DNA from: Shewanella mangrovisoli
Lineage (GTDB): Bacteria > Pseudomonadota > Gammaproteobacteria > Enterobacterales > Shewanellaceae
Length of the DNA stretch: 64,000 bases
Direction: 5' to 3'
Assembly: GCF_019457635.1 (NCBI RefSeq)
Contig: NZ_CP080412.1
Span: forward strand, 124,001 to 188,000
Each line of letters begins with the position of its first letter. The stretch's first letter is position 1. The notes under the pieces were generated by a model, which saw only the letters and a program-made list of their open reading frames with translations, searched no databases and was not told the origin of the DNA. Below, one piece after another: positions 17,964 to 27,313 of the stretch. The position numbers and the translations under genes were made by a program.

Positions 17964-17994
17964 GTTGTCATATTGAATACTCAAGGTTTTTACT

Positions 17995-18573
17995 ATGACA
18001 AAAAAGATACTGGTGGTTTCTGGCCATCCCAAACCCGATAGCCTGTGTGAACATTTAGCAGACACTTACGCCAAGGCCGCTGGCGAGTCGCATTCGGTGC
18101 GCCTATTAAAACTTAGCGAGTTGGAATTTGAGCCTAATTTGGCGCAGGGGTACCATCAACAACAGCCATTAGAGGCGGATCTGCAACGCTTTCAACAGGC
18201 TATTCTCTGGGCCGACCATGTTGTGATTGTGGTGCCCATTTGGTGGGGCAGCGTACCTGCTAAGTTTAAAGGATTAATTGATCGAACATTTTTACCTGGT
18301 TTTGCCTTTCAGTATCAGCAGGGAAAAACCTTTCCCGATCGACTGCTCAAGGGGAAAACCTCACGCATTATCATGACCATGGATACGCCGCCTTGGTATT
18401 ACAAGTGGTTCCAAGGCGCGCCCGCCCTAAAGCAATTAGATATCGCAACCTTAGTCTTTAGTGGCTTTAAGCGCGCTAAGAGCCAAATGCTGGGGCCTGT
18501 GATCAATGCCAAGGCGCTGCAAGTGCAAAACTGGCAAGCGCAAGTTGAACGGCAAGGCAGATTGGGGCGTTAA
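17995..18573 (+). CDS. NAD(P)H oxidoreductase, flavodoxin-like fold (KefF/MdaB-type)
   Basis: FMN/FAD-binding quinone reductase-like protein of 192 aa. The N-terminal strand and phosphate loop ILVVSGHPKPDSLCEHLAD, the central strand VVIVVPIWWGSVPAKFKGLI and the RTFLPGFAFQY segment match the Flavodoxin_2 family of KefF, WrbA-like and NQO1-like enzymes. It probably reduces quinones or electrophiles in the cytoplasm. It sits behind a MerR-type promoter, so induction by a small reactive compound sensed by the MerR protein is likely. AAGG precedes ATG 17995. Confidence 0.87.
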   Translation: MTKKILVVSGHPKPDSLCEHLADTYAKAAGESHSVRLLKLSELEFEPNLAQGYHQQQPLEADLQRFQQAILWADHVVIVVPIWWGSVPAKFKGLIDRTFLPGFAFQYQQGKTFPDRLLKGKTSRIIMTMDTPPWYYKWFQGAPALKQLDIATLVFSGFKRAKSQMLGPVINAKALQVQNWQAQVERQGRLGR

Positions 18574-18589
18574 TCAACAAGGAGCTTAA

Positions 18590-18985
18590 GTGATTAAACA
18601 CGTTGGCAATACTCAGATCCAAGCCAAGCATCTCGCCAGTTGCCATTGTGGCGCCGTGGTATTGGAATTATCGCTGCCCAATGGCATTGAAAAGCCGAGG
18701 CGTTGTGATTGCTCAATCTGTCGGCGCAAGGGCGCTATCGTCGGCTCAGTGCCGCTGGCGGGATTGAAGATTATCAAAGGCGAGAACGTATTAAAGTGCT
18801 ACAAATTTAATACCAAAACCGCCAAACATTACTTCTGCTCTGTGTGCGGTATCTATACCCATCATCAAAGGCGCTCTAATCCCAATGAATATGGCTATAA
18901 CCTTGGTTGCCTCGAAGGCGTGAATCCTTACGAATTAGGCGATGTGCCCGTTTGCGATGGGGTGAATCACCCTGCGGACAGGTAG
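18590..18985 (+). CDS. GFA-domain (glutathione-dependent formaldehyde-activating-like) zinc protein
   Basis: The 131 aa protein carries the Cys pattern of the GFA/CENP-V domain: ASCHCGAVV near residue 20, CDCSICRRKGAI near 40, and CSVCGIYTHHQRR near 80. These bind structural and catalytic zinc. The start is GTG 18590 with AAGGAG at good spacing. It follows the oxidoreductase by 16 bp and likely shares its MerR-controlled transcript. A detoxifying role towards an adduct fits both neighbours but is inference, since many GFA proteins do not act on formaldehyde. Confidence 0.88.
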   Translation: MIKHVGNTQIQAKHLASCHCGAVVLELSLPNGIEKPRRCDCSICRRKGAIVGSVPLAGLKIIKGENVLKCYKFNTKTAKHYFCSVCGIYTHHQRRSNPNEYGYNLGCLEGVNPYELGDVPVCDGVNHPADR

Positions 18986-19004
18986 GTTTGGTTGCCTGAT
19001 AAAC

Positions 19005-19030
19005 AAAAAGCGACCCTAGGGTCGCTTTTT
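19005..19030. terminator. Bidirectional terminator between GFA gene and MtnC-like gene
   Basis: The perfect stem AAAAAGCGACCCT / AGGGTCGCTTTTT is flanked by A and T runs on the two sides. It serves the convergent genes at 18985 and 19047. Confidence 0.92.
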
Positions 19031-19046
19031 ATGTGCTGTGTCGGTG

Positions 19047-19727
19047 TTACTCGATCACTAGCTCATCGAAACTGTTGATAGTGCGAAAATCGCCAGTGCG
19101 TTGTTTGCTTTCGCGCACCATTTGGCAGGTCATCATGCCTGCGGCTTCTGCGGCTTTAAGCTCTTCAACCACGTCAGACACAAACAGCACTTGCTTAGGA
19201 CTTAGGCTGATGGTGTTGAGTATGTTGGCGTAGGCTTGTTTATCTAATTTGTTACCGGTACGGGTATCAAAATGGCCGCTAAACATCTCGGTTAAATCGC
19301 CGCCATCACTGTGGCTGAACAGCAGTTTTTGGGCTTCAACCGAACCCGAAGAGAAACTGTAAATACGCAGTTTTTGCGCGCTAAAACGGCTAACCGCTTC
19401 GATAAAGTCGGGGAAGATATGGCCTGTAAATTCGCCATGGGCGTAACCTTGCTTCCAAATCAAACCCTGTAGGGTTTTGAGTGGGGTCACTTTGCGGTCT
19501 TCATGCACCCATTGCTGCAAAATTTCAGTCACGCGGGCTAAATCGGCATCGGGTTCGAGGGCGATATCTCGGGTGTCGCAGATACAGTTTTCCACCAAGA
19601 CATTGTGTTGGTTCTGCGCTAAAAAGTCTGGTAAGGCTTTGACAGAATAGGGGAATAGCACATCTTGGATAAAGGTTAGGTCTGTCGTGGTGCCTGCTGT
19701 GTCTACGACTATGGCTCTGATACCCAT
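19047..19727 (-). CDS. mtnC: HAD-family enolase-phosphatase E1 (acireductone synthase)-like
   Basis: MtnC converts 2,3-diketo-5-methylthiopentyl phosphate in methionine salvage. The 226 aa protein begins [19 protein letters not shown] and continues QDVLFPYS, matching the start of the family (usual form DIEGTTT). It has [14 protein letters not shown] (motif II Ser), [15 protein letters not shown] (motif III Lys) and [11 protein letters not shown] (motif IV Asp). The residue two after the nucleophile Asp9 is Ala11, where the family normally has Glu; see findings. ATG 19727 fits the family start. No other methionine-salvage gene is adjacent, so pathway context is not available here. Confidence 0.82.
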   Translation of the reverse strand: MGIRAIVVDTAGTTTDLTFIQDVLFPYSVKALPDFLAQNQHNVLVENCICDTRDIALEPDADLARVTEILQQWVHEDRKVTPLKTLQGLIWKQGYAHGEFTGHIFPDFIEAVSRFSAQKLRIYSFSSGSVEAQKLLFSHSDGGDLTEMFSGHFDTRTGNKLDKQAYANILNTISLSPKQVLFVSDVVEELKAAEAAGMMTCQMVRESKQRTGDFRTINSFDELVIE

Positions 19728-20090
19728 AATGTTTTGATACTCCACAATATGTTGGCTAAAAAATGCAACCCCGATCCTAAGCGTTATTGGGGGAATTGGC
19801 TAGTGGATTTCGCCCTTAGACCGTGGGAGATTGTGCACCATATCACTCAACTATTCGACTGAAACTTAATTAAATGAGGAATTTTAGAGGCTTATCTAGT
19901 GGATATGGATGAAATACTGGATTTAGTGGGGAGAATTAGGCTGTTTATGATCCCACAGTTTGTTGTCGGCATAAGACTATGGTCTTAATAGCTAAGGGAA
20001 ATTTTGGCTGTTATTGTAGCTTTACTATCTTTCGACTGAATTTGTTCTCCTTTAGGGTTTTAGGAATGAGGTCGAGCGAGTTCTGCACTG
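19728..20090. other. Intergenic stretch of about 360 bp, no gene seen
   Basis: Divergent upstream region of the MtnC-like gene and the membrane protein gene. It is AT-rich with several stop codons in all frames. A small dyad AAGAC-TATG-GTCTT lies near 19974-19986. No tRNA, riboswitch or insertion-sequence feature could be recognised. Confidence 0.5.
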
Positions 20091-20525
20091 ATGAGACTGT
20101 TTATGAAATATTTACCCGCATTTGGCTTAGGTATTCTGTTGGCGGTATTAAGCTTTGTGAGTTTCGCGCTGGTTGCCACGGCGGGCTATATGTACGCTTT
20201 GCTCGGAAGTGTCGATAACCTCAGCCACACTAGCCCGGTTTATCTGGGGTTAGGTGCCCATGACGCGGGCTTATTATTGCTGCTCTCTGGGCTGATGTTA
20301 TTTAGCTATCAGCGGCTTTTTCCTCGATTGCCATTCGATTGGTATGCAGCGGTGGCGATGCAATTGCCCTTAGGTTCCTTAGTGCTATGGGCGGATGGGG
20401 TTTCCTTTAATCTCACGGATTTTTACGGCGTAGCCAGAGCCTTAACCCTATTTAGCGCCACCTTTGGAGTGCTGATTATTTTTGGCTTATTGCAGCGCCG
20501 TAGCCGCAGGCTTGCTCGGGCTTAA
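20091..20525 (+). CDS. Four-helix membrane protein, unknown function
   Basis: The 144 aa protein has about four hydrophobic segments (GLGILLAVLSFVSFALVATA, AGLLLLLSGLMLFSY, a third near FDWYAAVAMQLPLGSLVLW and a C-terminal one ending in QRRSRRLARA). The basic C-terminus should be cytoplasmic. No family recognised. ATG 20091 or ATG 20103 could be the start; neither has a strong ribosome site. Confidence 0.65.
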   Translation: MRLFMKYLPAFGLGILLAVLSFVSFALVATAGYMYALLGSVDNLSHTSPVYLGLGAHDAGLLLLLSGLMLFSYQRLFPRLPFDWYAAVAMQLPLGSLVLWADGVSFNLTDFYGVARALTLFSATFGVLIIFGLLQRRSRRLARA

Positions 20526-20617
20526 TTGGTCATTTGTTGGTCTTAAACTGGCCTTGCTGAAATAAAATCCGTAAAATCATTGGCCTAAATGGATTTGAGT
20601 CGTAAGAGTAGGAGCCA

Positions 20618-21631
20618 ATGAGTTCGATTGAATTTGATATTCCCGAAGATCACCGTATTCCCTTTCAGAAGTATTACAAACAAAAAATCGCCCCTAAATG
20701 CGCCCCGTTTGAAGCAAAACGTGAAGGCGTGAACCAAAGGCGGCGTGAAAATGCCAAGTTCACCACCCCAATCTACTACATATGCATCACGGTGATTTTG
20801 GGTGCCTTCGCTGGGCTGCTCGGGGTGCAGTTTATGCTGGTGCCTATGGATTATTTTGTGCCTTTGATGATTGGCGCGTTTCTGCCGACTCCCGTGATAG
20901 CGTTAGTGGCGATTGCCTCGGGAAAGGAAAGCAATGAACTCTATAATGCCGCCTTTGAAAAACTCTATCCCATTAGTCTCAAGTACTTCGGCAATGATTA
21001 TGTGTTAACGAGGGAGCCTAAGGTGGATTTCTCAACCTTCCTGGAGTTGGGGCTGCTGCCTAAAACCGATAAACAGTATGCGCAAAATTGCCTTAAGGGA
21101 ACCTATAACAAGGTGCCGTTCCAGTTTTATGAGGTCGATGCTTACAACACTAAATCGAACAATAATGGCTCGGTTGAGCGAGAGACCATCTTCAATGGTG
21201 TGCTACTGGTGTGCAATATTCCTAAGCGATTCAACGGCACGACCTTGTTAGTCACGGATAAGGGCAGTTTAAAAAATCGTATTGAGGGGTTTAAGACAAA
21301 GCTGTCGCGGGTCAAGCTTGAGGATGTGCGTTTTGAGCGTTGTTTTGAGGTGTATAGCAGCGACCAAGTCGAGGCGCGCTACTTACTCAATCCCTTGATG
21401 ATGGAGAATCTCTTGGCCTTAGGTCGCGAGCTAAATGCCGAGGTTGAAGCTTGTTTCTATCAAAAACAATTGCTGATTAAGATCCCGACAAAACACCATT
21501 TCTTTATCAATCAACTCGATTTAGATCGCCCCATCGATTTTAAGCTCAATATCGAGCGGATGTTTACCGAGCTAGGTTATACCTTCTCGATTATTGATAC
21601 TTTGAAATTGGATAAACACACTGGGCTCTAA
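20618..21631 (+). CDS. DUF3137 family membrane protein
   Basis: The 337 aa protein has a hydrophilic N-terminal region of about 50 residues, two adjacent transmembrane helices (about 50-105) and a C-terminal soluble region with the DUF3137 pattern NGVLLVCNIPKRFNGTTLLV. AGGAG precedes ATG 20618. Function is unknown; family members in proteobacteria are inner-membrane proteins with a cytoplasmic domain. It converges on the sulfatase gene across a terminator. Confidence 0.75.
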   Translation: MSSIEFDIPEDHRIPFQKYYKQKIAPKCAPFEAKREGVNQRRRENAKFTTPIYYICITVILGAFAGLLGVQFMLVPMDYFVPLMIGAFLPTPVIALVAIASGKESNELYNAAFEKLYPISLKYFGNDYVLTREPKVDFSTFLELGLLPKTDKQYAQNCLKGTYNKVPFQFYEVDAYNTKSNNNGSVERETIFNGVLLVCNIPKRFNGTTLLVTDKGSLKNRIEGFKTKLSRVKLEDVRFERCFEVYSSDQVEARYLLNPLMMENLLALGRELNAEVEACFYQKQLLIKIPTKHHFFINQLDLDRPIDFKLNIERMFTELGYTFSIIDTLKLDKHTGL

Positions 21632-21648
21632 TGCCATTTGCGGAAAGA

Positions 21649-21676
21649 GTGGCTAACAGATTGCACCGTTAGCCAC
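21649..21676. terminator. Hairpin between DUF3137 gene and sulfatase gene
   Basis: A perfect 9-bp inverted repeat GTGGCTAAC / GTTAGCCAC with a 10-base loop lies between two convergent genes, 18 bp from one stop and 8 bp from the other. T runs are short, so it may be Rho-assisted. Confidence 0.6.
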
Positions 21677-21683
21677 GTTGTCG

Positions 21684-23270
21684 TTATTGTTGACCTTTTT
21701 TCAGCACTTCACCAATCATGTCAGACATATCGAAACTGGTACCACCTTGCACAGGTGGGTAATCCATCAGCGTTTTGACATGACCATTGATGATCTCGGT
21801 CGCAGGCGCCATTAACCAGGACATTTTTTGCATCAGATGACCTTGAGCGTCGATGGTATCGTAACTTTCAAACGGATCGGCACGCAGGTTATAGATTTTA
21901 GGCACAGTCAGTGGCACTAGGTTTGCGTAGTAATCCTCTTTGGTTGAGAAGTGGAACTTCCAAGGCCCCATACGAATGGCGGTGAGTTTACCTTCGTAGT
22001 AGTAGAGGATTGAATTACGGTTTGATTCTGCCGCCTTACCCGTCCAGTAATCGAGGTTATTCACGCCGTCGATATACTGTTTTTTCTCTTTCAGCATTTT
22101 CTCGTTCACATTTGGCTCACCGCCGATAGCTGCTAATGTGGTGAATAAATCCTGATGACCCTGAATACCATTTAACACTTTGCCAGCAGGGAAATGGCCG
22201 GGCCAACGTGCCATCATAGGCACCCTTACACCGCCCTCATAGGTTGTCATCTTCTCGGCGCGGAACGGTGTGGTTGCGCCATGTGGCCAGGAACTGTGCT
22301 CAGGACCATTATCTGTGCTGTAGACGATTATAGTGTTGTCGTCTAAACCCATTTCTTTGAGCTGGTCTAGCACCATGCCGATGTCATGGTCGTGCTGTAA
22401 CATACCGCTGCCGTGAAGATCGTATTCACTGGTGTACTTCTCAGCGGCATAGCGCCACTTATCATTGAGGCGGGTGTAGAGGTGCATACGGCTGGTGTTC
22501 ATCCAGACAAAGAAGGGTTTGCCATCTTTCTTCGATTTTTCGATGAACTTCATCGCCGTTGGGATCATTTCAGAAGCGTCAAAATCCTTCATCCGCTCTT
22601 GGGTCAATGGACCCGTATCGGTACAGGTTTGCTTGCCGACGACACCAAAGCGAGGGTCTACGGTTTTGTCATTTTTCTCAGTTGCATAGCAATGTAATAC
22701 ACCACGAGTACCAAATTTTTTCTCGTAGGCTTCGGCTGAGCCTGAATAGGCCTTAGCGAAGTTTTGATAATCCCGCTGCTCGGATTCTTCCTGAGTGTTT
22801 AAGTGATAGAGGTTACCAAAGAATTCATCAAAACCATGGGCGGTTGGCAGAGCAAAGTTATGGTCGCCTAAGTGGTTTTTACCGAATTGTCCGGTGGCGT
22901 AACCTTTAGCTTTAAGCACTTCGGCCAAGGATGGTGAAGCGGCTTTTAAGCCTAAATCACCACCAGGCATGGCGACAGTCGTCATCCCCGAGCGGATGGG
23001 ATATTGGCCTGTGATAAAAGCGGCACGGCCTGCAGTTGAGCTTGGCTGCGCATAATGATCGGTAAATTTAATTCCTTCGTTGGCAATACGATCAATATTG
23101 GGTGTGGTGTAACCCATGGTACCCATGCCGTAGGCACTGACGTTTTGCCAACCAATATCATCGCCAAAAATTACTAAGATATTGGGTTGTTTTTGTTCTG
23201 CAGCTAAGACTGTGGGCGTAATTGTTAACGCCCCAAGCACTGCCGTTGATAGTAATTTCCGTTTCAACAT
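21684..23270 (-). CDS. Secreted sulfatase, Ser-type (S1 family)
   Basis: Predicted periplasmic sulfate-ester (or phosphonate) hydrolase of 528 aa. The signal peptide spans about residues 1-24. The metal-binding motif is [12 protein letters not shown], the catalytic signature is [15 protein letters not shown] with the formylglycine precursor at Ser78 (pattern S-x-A-x-R), and downstream motifs are [11 protein letters not shown] and [16 protein letters not shown] Ser-type site needs the radical-SAM maturase anSME rather than FGE; no maturase gene lies in this window. GGAGG precedes ATG 23270. The substrate is unknown. Confidence 0.9.
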   Translation of the reverse strand: MLKRKLLSTAVLGALTITPTVLAAEQKQPNILVIFGDDIGWQNVSAYGMGTMGYTTPNIDRIANEGIKFTDHYAQPSSTAGRAAFITGQYPIRSGMTTVAMPGGDLGLKAASPSLAEVLKAKGYATGQFGKNHLGDHNFALPTAHGFDEFFGNLYHLNTQEESEQRDYQNFAKAYSGSAEAYEKKFGTRGVLHCYATEKNDKTVDPRFGVVGKQTCTDTGPLTQERMKDFDASEMIPTAMKFIEKSKKDGKPFFVWMNTSRMHLYTRLNDKWRYAAEKYTSEYDLHGSGMLQHDHDIGMVLDQLKEMGLDDNTIIVYSTDNGPEHSSWPHGATTPFRAEKMTTYEGGVRVPMMARWPGHFPAGKVLNGIQGHQDLFTTLAAIGGEPNVNEKMLKEKKQYIDGVNNLDYWTGKAAESNRNSILYYYEGKLTAIRMGPWKFHFSTKEDYYANLVPLTVPKIYNLRADPFESYDTIDAQGHLMQKMSWLMAPATEIINGHVKTLMDYPPVQGGTSFDMSDMIGEVLKKGQQ

Positions 23271-23651
23271 CTGGTGTAACCTCCATTTCCCTGTTAGCAA
23301 GCGAGCGCTTGCAAAGTTTTAACCACGCAAAATTTAAGTGAATAAAACTGAGCTGCATCTAACTTAGCAAAAAATAACCAGTATTCAATGTCAATTTATT
23401 ATGGGGTATCGGAAAATTTCTCAATCAATTCAAACGGGTTTCTTTAGATTGTCAGCATATAGAGGCTTTGTGATTGATTTTTATAAACCTCTTTAGCGAA
23501 TGTTTGGCCAGAGTGAGTGCATTATTACGGGCAGATTGACGCAATCTTTACATTCAAAAGTTAGCGCGAAGATAAAACATGACTTTTGGCACTTATGGGT
23601 GACTCCCCATGCTAGTTACTATCAAGCTTCAAACTTTGATGGAGCAAGATG
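23271..23651. other. Intergenic control region between sulfatase and membrane protein genes
   Basis: About 380 bp between divergent genes. It is AT-rich near 23380-23500. GGAG at 23641 serves the downstream gene. I see no clear operator, RNA gene or terminator in it; ORFs across it are short and lack good starts. Confidence 0.5.
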
Positions 23652-24380
23652 ATGAACACGATTTTCACCCTGTCGCAATTTGTGCATATCACCGCGGGCG
23701 CACTGGCATTAGTGTTATTTTGGATGCCTGCCATGCTGAAAAAGGGCAGCGCGAATCACAGTCGTTTTGGCCGTTACTATGTCTATGCCATGTACACAGT
23801 GGCGGCGACGGGCGTGGCGATGGCAACGACGGGCCTCATTGACCCGCTCGCGGTGATTAAACAGCCTGCGGCCAGTGCCGACGCCTTAGCGGCGCAGATT
23901 GCGAATCGTCAAAATGCTTGGATATTTCTCATCTATATCAGCTTATTAACCCTAGTGACCGTGAGGCATGGCGTGTTAGTTCTGCGTTATAAGGCGCAGC
24001 GTCAGTTATTAAAATCGCCGCTGCATTTGTCATTAATGCTGAGCTTAACGCTACTTGGCCCTGTGATGGCGCTATGGGGATACCAAGAAAAGCTGATCCT
24101 CGCGGTGATTTTTGGCCTGTTAGGCACAACGGTTGGGGCGGGATTCCTGCGTTATAGCTTTAAGGCGACTCTGACCAAATTAGAATGGTGGATTGAGCAT
24201 TTAGGCGCCATGATTGGCTCGGGTATCGCCTGTTATACCGCCTTTTTTGCCTTTGGCGGCAGCCGTTTGTTTATCGACCATGGCAATTTGCGTCTGTTGT
24301 CGTGGACACTGCCAGGTGTTGTCGGTTTTGTGGTGATCCGCTATTTAAGCGGCAAGTATCAAGGTCGCTTTGCGGATTAA
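23652..24380 (+). CDS. DUF2306-like multi-pass membrane protein
   Basis: The 242 aa protein has about seven hydrophobic segments, with His residues in the first and fifth helical regions (FVHITAGALALVLF and WIEHLGAMIGSGIACYTAFF). This resembles DUF2306-type putative membrane proteins with conserved His, possibly haem- or quinone-related; the match is by pattern only. GGAG lies seven bases before ATG 23652 and four before ATG 23649, so the former is favoured. Confidence 0.6.
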   Translation: MNTIFTLSQFVHITAGALALVLFWMPAMLKKGSANHSRFGRYYVYAMYTVAATGVAMATTGLIDPLAVIKQPAASADALAAQIANRQNAWIFLIYISLLTLVTVRHGVLVLRYKAQRQLLKSPLHLSLMLSLTLLGPVMALWGYQEKLILAVIFGLLGTTVGAGFLRYSFKATLTKLEWWIEHLGAMIGSGIACYTAFFAFGGSRLFIDHGNLRLLSWTLPGVVGFVVIRYLSGKYQGRFAD

Positions 24381-24432
24381 CCTGAATCCTGAAAACAAAG
24401 GGAGCCGTAAAAACCAAGGGAGCCCTAAAAGC

Positions 24433-24458
24433 ATAGGGGCCGCCTAAGCTGCCCCTAT
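24433..24458. terminator. Hairpin between membrane protein gene and DUF885 gene
   Basis: ATAGGGGC / GCCCCTAT with a 10-base loop lies between two convergent stops (24380 and 24489). It is preceded by two copies of AAGGGAGCC. It has no long T run. Confidence 0.5.
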
Positions 24459-24488
24459 ATTGAGATGATTTGAGTGGTTTTACCCGAG

Positions 24489-26396
24489 TTACACCTTGGT
24501 CTCGGCGGCGGCATTGGCCGCCTTAGCGGATTCGAGCCACAGATCCATCTTTTGCTCCAATAAATCTAAGGGCAAGGCGCCATTTTCAAGCAGCCTGTCG
24601 TGGAAGACTTTAATATCAAACTTATCGCCCAAGGCTTTTTTGGCCTTAGTGCGCAATTCGATAATTTTCAGCTCGCCCAGCTTGTAACCTAAGGCTTGCC
24701 CCGGCCAAACCACATAGCGCTCGATTTCGCCCGTAGCTTCAGAGAGGTGTATTCCCTCAGTCGCCACTGCATAATCAATGGCTTGCTCACGACTCCAATC
24801 CTTAGCATGCATACCCGTGTCGACCACTAAGCGCACCGCACGGTGTAACTCAGACTGCAAGCGGCCAAGGTCATTAATCGGATTATCCTGATACATGCCC
24901 ATCTCGGCGGCTAAACGCTCGGCGTACAGCGCCCAACCTTCTCCCGCGGCATTAGAGTAAAAAATGGTACTCAGCAGCGGCAAGGTATCCGACAGACCGA
25001 TGAGCGTCTGTAGATGATGGCCGGGATTGGTCTCGTGATAGGTTAAGGTTTGCAGCGAATAGGAGGGCAGCGCCGCCATATCGTACAGGCTTATCCAGAA
25101 GGTGCCCTTACGTGAACCATCCTGTGAAGGCGCATCGTAAAATGCACCGCTGGTTGCGGCGGCGCGACTATCGGGCACGGCTTCGACCGCAACCTCTTGA
25201 TTCGGTAACAGCCCAAACCACAGTGGTAATTTGGCATTCACTTTCGCCAGATAGCCGTGAATGTCCGTCATTAATTGCTGTTTGCCCTCGGCGGTATTGG
25301 GGTAGATGTATTTAGGATCCTTAAGCAATCGCTGCATACGCTCGCCAACTGTGCCTTTGCGGTAACCCACTTGTTTGAGTAACACATCCATCTCGGCGGT
25401 AATGCGGGCGACTTCGTCTAATCCCAGTTGGTGGATCTCATCTGGGGTCATCTCCGAATTGGCGAGGTGCTTAATCATCGCCTTGTAAAGTTTCGCGCCT
25501 TGAGGTTGGTGGCCGAGTCCCGCCACATGAGTGGCCTTAAGGCGCACGGCTTGCAGTGCGGAAATCAACTGACGCGTCGCAGGGTAATATTTTGTCTCCA
25601 CCAGTTCGGCGGCAGAGTTCGCCAACGCCTCACTGTCTGGTACTTGGGCGGCGGTTAATTTGGCTTTAAAACTGCTAACTAAGGGATGTTCACTTGCATG
25701 GTGGACTAACTGTTGCTGCAAACCCGCTATGGTCTTATCGATAATAAAATCGGGTGGGATTACCCCCATCTGCACATCTTGATCCAGCTTATCGATAACT
25801 GTGCCCATGGCGGCAGGGTACATGGTTAAGCGGTTAAGATAGGCCTTGGCTTGCTCTGGGCTGGTGACCGCAAACTTATCTTCCATATACCCCGGAAATT
25901 CAACATGTAGTCCCGATAAGTGGTTGACGACATAAGGTAAAAACCAAACGCCGTATTCACCGAGCATAGTGCCATAAGCCACGGTTTCGGCAGGCAGCAG
26001 GGCACCGGCGATTTCAGATTTTATCGAGCCTAAACTCACTTGCTCCGAGGCGCTAAGCTGGCTGGCATCGATAGCGTTGAGTTCGGCTAATATGGTCTTA
26101 AGTGCTTTACGGCGATGATTTTCCCCCGATGGGCTGTAATCGGTCAGCTTAGAGAGCACATCCTTGCCTGCCTCATCCTCGGCCACGCCATAATAGGTGG
26201 CGATTTCGGGTCTAAGGGCAAAATAACGCTGGGTGATTGGCGCGAGTTGCTGCTTTAGGCTCAATACTGGGACGGCCTTTTCGGCCTTGGCCTGCTCAGC
26301 AGTTTGATTGGTCTGTGTTGGGTTTGGATCGCTACAGCCCGTTGCTAACATGGCCAGCATTAAAGCATTTATTATTCTTTTCATCGGGTTACTCAT
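24489..26396 (-). CDS. DUF885 family zinc peptidase-like lipoprotein
   Basis: The 635 aa protein has a lipoprotein signal ending in AMLATGC (lipid Cys about residue 21), followed by a flexible N/T/Q-rich linker. The metal-binding motif LTYHETNPGHHLQTLIG fits the DUF885 pattern HExxxGHH, with a downstream Glu in NAAGEGWALYAERLA. These are the signatures of DUF885, considered a metallopeptidase-like family related to carboxypeptidase Taq. It is probably a periplasmic peptidase anchored in the membrane. The start could be 26396 or 26384; neither has a clear ribosome site. Confidence 0.85.
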   Translation of the reverse strand: MSNPMKRIINALMLAMLATGCSDPNPTQTNQTAEQAKAEKAVPVLSLKQQLAPITQRYFALRPEIATYYGVAEDEAGKDVLSKLTDYSPSGENHRRKALKTILAELNAIDASQLSASEQVSLGSIKSEIAGALLPAETVAYGTMLGEYGVWFLPYVVNHLSGLHVEFPGYMEDKFAVTSPEQAKAYLNRLTMYPAAMGTVIDKLDQDVQMGVIPPDFIIDKTIAGLQQQLVHHASEHPLVSSFKAKLTAAQVPDSEALANSAAELVETKYYPATRQLISALQAVRLKATHVAGLGHQPQGAKLYKAMIKHLANSEMTPDEIHQLGLDEVARITAEMDVLLKQVGYRKGTVGERMQRLLKDPKYIYPNTAEGKQQLMTDIHGYLAKVNAKLPLWFGLLPNQEVAVEAVPDSRAAATSGAFYDAPSQDGSRKGTFWISLYDMAALPSYSLQTLTYHETNPGHHLQTLIGLSDTLPLLSTIFYSNAAGEGWALYAERLAAEMGMYQDNPINDLGRLQSELHRAVRLVVDTGMHAKDWSREQAIDYAVATEGIHLSEATGEIERYVVWPGQALGYKLGELKIIELRTKAKKALGDKFDIKVFHDRLLENGALPLDLLEQKMDLWLESAKAANAAAETKV

Positions 26397-26683
26397 ACAA
26401 AGACATTGAGGCAAATCCGTTATCGAACTGACACCCCAAGTGTTAAACCGTGTTTTGTGTGATCAAGCTCAAATTTGAACGGTTATCCTAGCAGTTTATT
26501 GCACTCAAACCGTATAACTTTTGTTACTCGTTTTGAGTGGACTAAAGCCAAGCAGCTGTTAAGCCACGACTTTCATTTTATTACATGCTTAAATCGTTGT
26601 TTGTTGCTAATTTGTTGACGACTCAAGGTATAAGTTGCTTAAATCTCATTGTTTGGGATGAGCGAGCAATAAAAGGACAAAAA

Positions 26684-27262
26684 ATGGAAGTTATACAAAA
26701 GAAGGGAAAAAACAAACATACTTTTCGCTTAGGGCAAGAGCAGTTTGAATATGCCTATGAAGATGGGTCTGCTAAAGGTGATGTTGAAGTTTATTACGGT
26801 GATCTACCCCTTAAACGTTCTGAGCAAACTGAGCAAAATGATTGGCTTAGAAACGTAGGTGTATTGTGGATCTTGCTTGGCCTGTTTCAAAGTGGCTATG
26901 GCAGTTTTACGCGAGGTGCTTTTTACTTTGACCCCATGTGGATATTTATTGGGGCCGCCTGCTTAACATGGGCACTAATGACTAAGGTAACTTACACTGT
27001 ATTTAAAGCTGAAGGTGCCAATATCTTTATTATCAAAGACAAACATCATGATGCCTTGATTGAAGAGTTAATGGTGCGCCGCAAAGCACAACTGGCCCAT
27101 TGGTATGCAGATATCAACCCTGAGAATGAGTTGAATAATGAGATCAACAAATTCAAATGGCTAGTTAAGCAAGAAGTGCTAACGGAAGAAGAGTCAGAGC
27201 AAAAGATTAAAGAAGTTAAGTTTTATCATCAAGTTGATGATGAGCAAAGGGTGTTAAATTAA
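26684..27262 (+). CDS. Unknown two-helix membrane protein with SHOCT-like C-terminal tail
   Basis: The 192 aa protein starts at ATG 26684 behind AAAAGGA. A beta-rich N-terminal region (FRLGQEQFEYAYEDG) is followed by two helices (NVGVLWILLGLFQ and DPMWIFIGAACLTWALM), then a cytoplasmic beta segment, and ends in INKFKWLVKQEVLTEEESE. That last part resembles a SHOCT motif (short helical hairpin, L-x-x-G/E-x-L-T-x-E-E-F). The gene is AT-richer than the surroundings. No known function. It may pair with the next gene, which has a similar membrane-plus-beta layout. Confidence 0.6.
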   Translation: MEVIQKKGKNKHTFRLGQEQFEYAYEDGSAKGDVEVYYGDLPLKRSEQTEQNDWLRNVGVLWILLGLFQSGYGSFTRGAFYFDPMWIFIGAACLTWALMTKVTYTVFKAEGANIFIIKDKHHDALIEELMVRRKAQLAHWYADINPENELNNEINKFKWLVKQEVLTEEESEQKIKEVKFYHQVDDEQRVLN

Positions 27263-27313
27263 GCTTCTCTTCTGAGATATTTTACTTATCCGCATGTCGT
27301 TAGGATGGCATTA

